From NCBI GenBank assembly GCA_026874595.1, contig CM049319.1:62940917-63004916 (forward strand): a stretch of DNA of 64,000 nucleotides. The letters are read 5' to 3'. Positions 61,776-64,000 of this stretch are shown here, in pieces. Source of the DNA: Sipunculus nudus. Lineage: Eukaryota > Annelida > Sipuncula > Golfingiida > Sipunculidae. The position numbers were made by a program, and so were the translations under genes. The notes under the pieces were generated by a model. It did not search any database and had not been told where the DNA came from. It saw only the letters and a program-made list of their open reading frames with translations. The stretch's first letter is position 1. Every line of letters starts with the position of its first letter.

Positions 61776-63314
61776 AAAGAATTTGGTCAACATTTGTTCT
61801 CGATATTCACTGAAACTGCTATGTGTATAACACTGTGTTTTACCTCAGCCAGTATGAAATCTAATATGGCCGTACATAAAGAAAAATGGAAATCAACCCT
61901 AGTCTTGTTCTTAAACTACATATATAAAGTTTAAGCAAATCTTTGGTTCGAAAAATGTATCCAAAATTTTTGCAGTATCTATAAATGCCACATAACGACC
62001 TTCACCGTTTCAATTGCTGTGTCTAATGTCTTTTATAATCGAGCTAGTCGGTCATACACTATGTGCATGAATGTGTGAAATGCTAGCAACAATCGGACTG
62101 AAAATTCGATCGGTAAAAACAGCTCGACGCGTCTTTAAAGCTGAGATACTTTAAGATAGTTATCCTATTTCTTATAGGATATCGTGTCATTATAAATGAC
62201 ATATTATTGATATGATAATATTTCTTAGTGGAAATGTTAAAGGGGTCGCCAATCCAATATCTTGTATAAATGTTCTTTGTGGAAAAGCTCTGTTATTGAC
62301 TGGCCCAGTTTACGAAATGGTTCAGACTTAACTGTAGCCTCTGACAGAGAAATCAAACGTTCTCTCATGGTTTTTTAACGTTTAGTGTCGGTACTGCCAC
62401 CTTGTGTCAAATTATATTACCATTTACCACTCTGCAAACACGGGTGCCACGTGTGTAGGTGCATAGAATCATGCATTTTACAACAAAAAAAAAAAAAAAA
62501 AAAAAAAAAATTACGCCCTGGCAGGGCTAGCTCCATTACTGAGCTGGTTGAAGAGGATGCCCGTTTATTCAAAAGCTACAGTACGTGCGGTGTAAAAAAA
62601 AAACATATGCCATGGCGACGGGGCGTAAGTATTAGTACAGACTGGTACCCCGCTCTATTATGGCACCGGTGCTCTAAGCCAATCATAGAGACGGGCGTAC
62701 AACGCCATCTTCAGGACTCCCGGCAGACTGGTTCCAACTCAAGTATGATTTATATATGATAAATATAAGCATTTCGCTTGCTCAGAGAAGTTGTCAAAAG
62801 TTGGCTGTACATTTCTTGTGACATTTATGATTAGATTAATAGATATTGATAATAAACCAGTGCCACGTACAGTGGAATATCAAGTATTCAGTATATGGTA
62901 TCATCTATACATCCATCAGTGAATTTTTGTGCAACAACTTATTTTTCAATATTTGGAAACTATAAATAACTAAAGAAAGCAATTTTATTAGAAATCTTCA
63001 CGGATAACCAGCCAGGATCGCGTGAACGACTGAACGTCCATGACAATCGGTATGAGCGTGCAGACTACAGGAACCAGTCTACAGGTAGGTCAGGAGTTGC
63101 AACTGGGAGTACTTAAGATGGCGTTGTACGCCTGTCTCTATGCTCAGCTGAGGGCCTTAATAGAGCAGGGTACCAGTCTAGTATTAGTATTACACCGTCA
63201 TGTACTCACGCTGTAGTCATAGTTGCCTTGAAAGGTTCCCAGGCCAACCGCAGGCATCTTGTTGCCATCGTTCAGTGTCACCATAGCAGCCCTCGGAGGC
63301 AATGGGCCATCCAT
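30812..63314 (-). CDS. Aldo-keto reductase (AKR1-like), complete gene of ten exons
   Basis: NADPH-dependent cytosolic oxidoreductase of the AKR superfamily, which reduces carbonyls of sugars or lipids to alcohols. The ten exons listed separately join into 993 bases, 330 codons plus stop, all with GT-AG borders and matching phases. Landmarks: [17 protein letters not shown] near the start; catalytic tetrad D57 and Y62 ([11 protein letters not shown]), K91 (FVTTK), H124 (FLVHWP); S176-N177 and Q198 for nicotinamide binding; PKSN at 276-279 with R283 and N287 for the NADP phosphate; C-terminus EYPFNEGY. The tyrosine that usually stacks on nicotinamide is Phe224 (CFSPL). The start at 63314 has A at -3 and G at +4; an upstream in-frame ATG (63392) would add 26 residues with no family match. 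Closest in style to AKR1 reductases such as NADP alcohol dehydrogenase or anhydrofructose reductase; the substrate cannot be told. The introns hold most of the repeats in the right half of the window. Confidence 0.93.
30855..32153. other. AKR intron 9
   Basis: AT-rich; a poly(A) run at about 31687-31704. It holds one GTCCACCTGTTTTT motif (31208) related to CAGGTGGACAGGG copies at 39378 and 40008 and its reverse at 35555, probably short pieces of one dispersed repeat. Confidence 0.6.
32154..32236 (-). CDS. AKR exon 9
   Basis: Residues 290-316 plus two bases of Val317 ([11 protein letters not shown] to VLWLD); acceptor CTGTTTCAG, donor GTGAGT overlapping an in-frame TGA (32152-32150) that would otherwise stop the protein early. 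Splicing at this donor leads into exon 10 in frame. Confidence 0.9.
32797..32880 (-). CDS. AKR exon 8
   Basis: Residues 262-289; acceptor TTATTCCAG, donor GTAAGT. Carries [15 protein letters not shown], the NADP 2'-phosphate binding segment. Phase 0. Confidence 0.95.
33691..33772 (-). CDS. AKR exon 7
   Basis: The last base of Trp234, then residues 235-261 (AKDGDPSVF to NKTPAQ); acceptor TTTAAACAG, donor GTACTG, the weakest donor in the gene. Chosen because it joins in frame to IALKYQ of exon 8, giving the family motif [13 protein letters not shown]. Confidence 0.9.
35010..35116 (-). CDS. AKR exon 6
   Basis: Residues 199-233 plus two bases of Trp234; acceptor TTCATAG, donor GTAGGT. Contains VEIHVF and [11 protein letters not shown]. 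The usual VEIHPY proline is Val203 and the stacking Tyr is Phe224. Ends in phase 2. Confidence 0.92.
36160..37860 (+). repeat. Array D: type-1 tandem repeats in AKR intron 5
   Basis: Opens with ACTAGAATATTGGTAG and GTGTATCCGAAGAAATCAGG, matching the start of the type-1 element in copy A, then about five units of roughly 280 bases with GGTGGCGCCACC twice per unit (e.g. 36506, 36634, 36786, 37193, 37341). It lacks the hairpin 3' end of the other copies and ends in unrelated sequence after GGACGCCGGGCAGC. Confidence 0.85.
37901..37922. repeat. Perfect 22-bp palindrome
   Basis: TGTGTCTAGAC followed directly by its reverse complement. A further TGTCTAGACA copy follows at 37924. Just after array D. 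Confidence 0.85.
38240..38737 (+). mobile_element. 3' part of another GGTGGCGCCACC-bearing element
   Basis: One TAGGTGGCGCCACCA at about 38251, then a GC-richer tail of ACGACGCACGACGCAC repeats (38667-38705) followed by GCATAAGCTCACAG and an AT microsatellite. The layout (palindrome unit, short tandem tail, unique 3' end) parallels the other elements. Its 5' end was not found. Confidence 0.5.
38738..38781. repeat. (AT)n microsatellite
   Basis: Pure AT run after the preceding element. Confidence 0.95.
38782..40180. other. AKR intron 5, no gene
   Basis: Contains CAGGTGGACAGGG at about 39378 and 40008; nothing coding is recognised. Confidence 0.6.
40181..40511. mobile_element. MITE with about 75-bp inverted ends
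   Basis: Left arm GGGTACCTTTAAATAAGATA through ACTCCGCATTTGCTTATCAG to CGCCAT is mirrored by the right arm ending GGTACCC, with scattered mismatches. Internal length is about 180 bases, no coding. It lies 38 bases from the exon 5 donor. Confidence 0.8.
40550..40666 (-). CDS. AKR exon 5
   Basis: Residues 160-198 ([10 protein letters not shown] to KPANHQ); acceptor TACAACAG, donor GTAGCG. Contains the GISNFN motif and Q198. Phase 0. Confidence 0.95.
40667..42656. other. AKR intron 4, no gene
   Basis: AT-rich. Two overlapping plus-strand frames of about 70 codons near 41954-42174 have no recognisable domain. Confidence 0.6.
42657..42743 (-). CDS. AKR exon 4
   Basis: Residues 131-159 ([13 protein letters not shown] to LLDTWK); acceptor TTTTCAG, donor GTAGGT. 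This is the variable loop before the TWK motif. Phase 0. Confidence 0.95.
43041..43081. repeat. (AT)n microsatellite
   Basis: Pure AT run in AKR intron 3. Confidence 0.95.
43985..44199. mobile_element. Short hAT-type MITE
   Basis: TAGGGCTGGCC at the left and GGCCAGCCCT at the right, with GGAACGGAACA on the left mirrored by TGTTCCGCGTTCC. Flanks GGGCGACC and GGAGGACC agree at 6 of 8 positions, fitting an aged 8-bp hAT target duplication. Confidence 0.65.
44319..44435 (-). CDS. AKR exon 3
   Basis: Residues 92-130 (LWCGDHRR to HWPVATA); acceptor CTACATAG, donor GTAAGC. Carries catalytic H124. Phase 0. Confidence 0.95.
44597..44655. repeat. (AT)n microsatellite
   Basis: Pure AT run in AKR intron 2. 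Confidence 0.95.
44907..44935. repeat. 13-bp perfect hairpin CTTATTGACACAC
   Basis: CTTATTGACACAC, a GGG loop, then the exact reverse complement. A further direct copy starts at 44942, and the reverse complement occurs again at 48895-48907, so these may be transposon ends. Confidence 0.8.
45780..47765 (+). mobile_element. Degraded LINE reverse-transcriptase remnants
   Basis: Broken plus-strand fragments resemble non-LTR retrotransposon ORF2: [17 protein letters not shown] near 45805 (start of the RT palm), DYASELWG near 46350 and [14 protein letters not shown] near 46495 (C-terminal region), [14 protein letters not shown] near 46960 (Cys motif), then [19 protein letters not shown] and [17 protein letters not shown] near 47350-47500, a second C-terminal domain of L1/Tx1 style. 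At least two LINEs are therefore mixed. All are full of stops and frameshifts and cannot be active. Confidence 0.65.
47766..48906. other. AKR intron 2 remainder, short GTAACCGAGACT repeats
   Basis: GTAACCGAGACT or GTACCCGAGACC recurs about every 28 bases at 48807-48890, followed by CCGTGTGTCAATAAG. No gene is recognised. Confidence 0.6.
49355..49522 (-). CDS. AKR exon 2
   Basis: Residues 36-91; acceptor TTTGCAG, donor GTGCGT. Carries D57, Y62 and K91 of the catalytic tetrad. Phase 0 at both ends. Intron 1 before it is 13.7 kb. Confidence 0.95.
49523..50184. other. AKR intron 1, no gene
   Basis: Nothing supportable before copy B. Confidence 0.6.
50185..53635 (+). mobile_element. Copy B: composite tandem-repeat element in AKR intron 1
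   Basis: Same plan as copy A: ACAAGTGACCCATGGGTC start, type-1 repeats ending GTTTTGGCGGATAC at about 51217, then type-2 units, an ACGG/ACAG microsatellite (about 53552-53585) and a full 3' end. There AGCTCAGATGACT-TTC-AGTCAGCTGAGCT forms a 12 of 13 hairpin just before the terminal AAA. The 5' part of the type-1 element is deleted relative to A near 50385. Confidence 0.75.
51224..53550. repeat. Type-2 tandem array, 7 units (copy B)
   Basis: Units begin at about 51224, 51566, 51908, 52247, 52598, 52937 and 53282. Units 2-3 and 4-5 are nearly identical to each other, a two-unit duplication of about 685 bases. Confidence 0.95.
53636..54761. other. AKR intron 1, no gene; (CA)n(CG)n at 54096-54122
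   Basis: Alternating CA then CG run, a possible Z-DNA-forming tract. No coding sequence is recognised. Confidence 0.6.
54762..54807. repeat. (AT)n microsatellite
   Basis: Pure AT run. Confidence 0.95.
54808..55989. other. AKR intron 1, no gene; one dispersed-repeat fragment
   Basis: 55590-55760 (CCTCCGCCAGAAAGG, GCAACTTGATTCAAAA, TTTCGATGAAATTTTTAG, ATCCGAGGAACAAT) has the look of a repeat I associate with many marine animal genomes; I cannot name its class. Confidence 0.4.
55990..57815 (+). mobile_element. CR1/L2-type LINE, RT part, dead
   Basis: Broken ORF2 in plus orientation: [48 protein letters not shown], then the catalytic box read YPDDTQLY where YADD is expected, then LKLNDDK. After the solo LTR it resumes [85 protein letters not shown] and [14 protein letters not shown]. 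Stops and frameshifts are frequent. The 3' end is displaced to 61486-61773 by copy C. Confidence 0.85.
56369..57159. mobile_element. Solo LTR inserted in the LINE
   Basis: 791 bases beginning TGTCACACC and ending TTGTGTCA (TG...CA ends). It interrupts the LINE frame exactly between DDK and TEYLV. Flanks ATAAA and ATTAA are a 5-bp target duplication with one change; collapsing them restores GATGATAAAACTGAA. No gag or pol is inside, so a solo LTR left by recombination is the simplest reading. Confidence 0.75.
57817..61486 (+). mobile_element. Copy C: tandem-repeat element inserted in the LINE
   Basis: Begins AACAAGTGACCCGTGGGTCA and ends with a GGCCGGACGGCC-type microsatellite (about 61391-61420) and TATAGCTCAGATGACTTACA..GTCAGCTGAGCTAAA. 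AACAAGT occurs at both borders (57817-57823, 61480-61486), and removing the element rejoins the LINE as [13 protein letters not shown]. Since copies A and B also begin ACAAGTGACCC, the repeat may be a 7-bp target duplication or microhomology between target and element end. It lacks the type-1 insert of A and B. Confidence 0.8.
58381..61390. repeat. Type-2 tandem array with higher-order repeat (copy C)
   Basis: Units start at about 58381, 58719, 59059, 59408, 59746, 60084, 60427, 60770 and 61116. From 58719 on, every fourth unit is nearly identical (58719/60084, 59059/60427, 59408/60770, 59746/61116), giving a higher-order period of about 1,366 bases. Several units contain G homopolymers of 12-20 bases. 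Confidence 0.95.
61487..61773 (+). mobile_element. 3' end of the LINE with (ATT)n tail
   Basis: Continues [10 protein letters not shown] from the LINE, then an untranslated tail ending GAGCGCAATATAAATGATAA followed by (TTA)n at 61732-61773. A short microsatellite 3' end is usual for CR1/L2-type LINEs. Confidence 0.8.
61774..62586. other. AKR intron 1, no gene
   Basis: AT-rich; poly(A) at about 62485-62510. A 124-codon frame across it runs through the poly(A) and is not credible. Confidence 0.6.
62587..63205. mobile_element. Long inverted-repeat (foldback) MITE beside AKR exon 1
   Basis: The left arm (about 62628-62720: AGTATTAGTACAGACTGGTA, CCCCGCTCTATTA, AGAGACGGGCGTACAACGCC) is mirrored by the right arm (about 63105-63190: GGCGTTGTACGCCTGTCTCT to CCAGTCTAGTATTAGTA). 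The arms of about 90 bases surround about 385 bases of non-coding sequence. The right end stops at or within a few bases of the exon 1 donor. Confidence 0.8.
63210..63314 (-). CDS. AKR exon 1
   Basis: Residues 1-35, ending NYDYS, then donor GTGAGT (63209-63204). Phase 0. Its 5' untranslated limit is unknown. A long inverted-repeat element lies within about 10 bases of the donor on the intron side. Confidence 0.92.
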
Positions 63315-64000
63315 GTTGTTGCGCTTGGTGAATACTTCTAGAACAAACGCAGAATTCAGGAAGGCCTGGTTCCCGTGCACTTTCGCACACACCGCAGCCC
63401 GTATAGCGGAAGTAATGAGTATACAGTTAGCTTTTTATTCTCATGTGGATGTTATGCTAAACATATAGGTTACATGAACTTATCACAACAACTGGTTATC
63501 AGCGGTGTACTTTCAGTAATGGGATGGTCCGAATGAAGTGAATGATATTATCGGCAAACTACGTCGTCACCTTTGACCTTATCCCGTCAGCTATTTCAGT
63601 CATATGTCGTTTCAGCCTTTGCACAAGAGCATGTTGTGTAAAGTTAATCGACTGACTTTTGTAATGATCCCGTTTCAGGACTTAATCTACATTTACAATA
63701 ATAATCATTATTGACAGTGGCCAAAATGCAGTGACGGGCAGAGTTTTTATACTGGGCAGACTCGCTTCACAGATTGGCCATTGCATGGGGTATCGGGATA
63801 AATTACCTCAATTTCCCCAATACGTGTCATTTTCCCCTTCAATGTGTCTATATATCACCTTATCAAAATGCAGATGGTTGGGAAATGGAGGTTTACCAAT
63901 GTGCTGCCTCGCCTAAAATCCCTCTACCCTTTCAGACAGCCCCTCCCCATGACCTCTGCGACAATGTGCGACATTAATCTAAACCCTCTACCCTTCCAGG
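63315..64000. other. AKR upstream region
   Basis: Holds the 5' leader and possibly the promoter of the AKR gene on the minus strand. I see no clear TATA box. CCCTCTACCCTT-CAG occurs twice near the window end (63921 and 63985). Nothing else is recognised. Confidence 0.5.

Noticed and set aside
62385-62759. 124-codon plus-strand frame
   Set aside because: It crosses a poly(A) tract (run of lysines) and the arm of an inverted-repeat element.

Overview
This is an AT-rich, repeat-dense window of an animal nuclear genome. A 330-residue aldo-keto reductase gene split into ten small exons, an intronless UDP-glycosyltransferase gene, GT-AG introns full of transposon debris, and tandem-repeat elements that resemble the 'pearl'/Helentron-associated families described in bivalves all point to a marine lophotrochozoan, most likely a mollusc. 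The species cannot be named from the sequence.

Two real protein genes are supported, both on the minus strand. (1) 17912-19558 is a single-exon membrane UDP-glycosyltransferase of 548 residues. It has a TATA box about 125 bases upstream and a candidate poly(A) signal about 245 bases downstream. The position where the family carries its catalytic histidine is a lysine. (2) 30812-63314 is an aldo-keto reductase (AKR). I assembled ten exons at 63314-63210, 49522-49355, 44435-44319, 42743-42657, 40666-40550, 35116-35010, 33772-33691, 32880-32797, 32236-32154 and 30854-30812. They join into one open frame of 993 bases with consistent phases, the full D-Y-K-H catalytic tetrad and a natural stop. 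These are phase II-type and phase I-type biotransformation enzymes; nothing shows that they are co-regulated.

Almost everything else is mobile or satellite DNA. 0.2-1.4 kb: nested hAT-like inverted repeats and a triplicated 85-bp repeat. 1.5-3.2 kb and 13.3-17.3 kb: two members of one family (E1, E2) with a 12-bp terminal inverted repeat, a 3' hairpin and a shared 3' module, but unrelated internal tandem arrays. 5.3-8.2 kb: a minisatellite split by a CACTG-ended DNA transposon. 9.8-10.8 kb: a foldback-like element with arms made of 16-bp repeats. 23.4-27.6, 50.2-53.6 and 57.8-61.5 kb: three large elements with arrays of about 340-bp units (copies A, B, C); A and B also contain a second element type. 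36.2-37.9 kb: array D, of that second type. 27.7-30.5 kb: a 24-bp satellite interrupted by a Tigger/pogo element. 45.8-47.8 kb: LINE debris. 56.0-61.8 kb: a CR1/L2-type LINE broken by a solo LTR and again by copy C.

The signal I find most worth following is a modular set of rolling-circle-like elements. Their 5' and 3' ends recur while the internal arrays are swapped, and nearly all of the arrays carry the same 12-bp palindrome, GGTGGCGCCACC, in each unit. One array (E2) also holds about ten direct repeats identical to DR1 nuclear-receptor sites.
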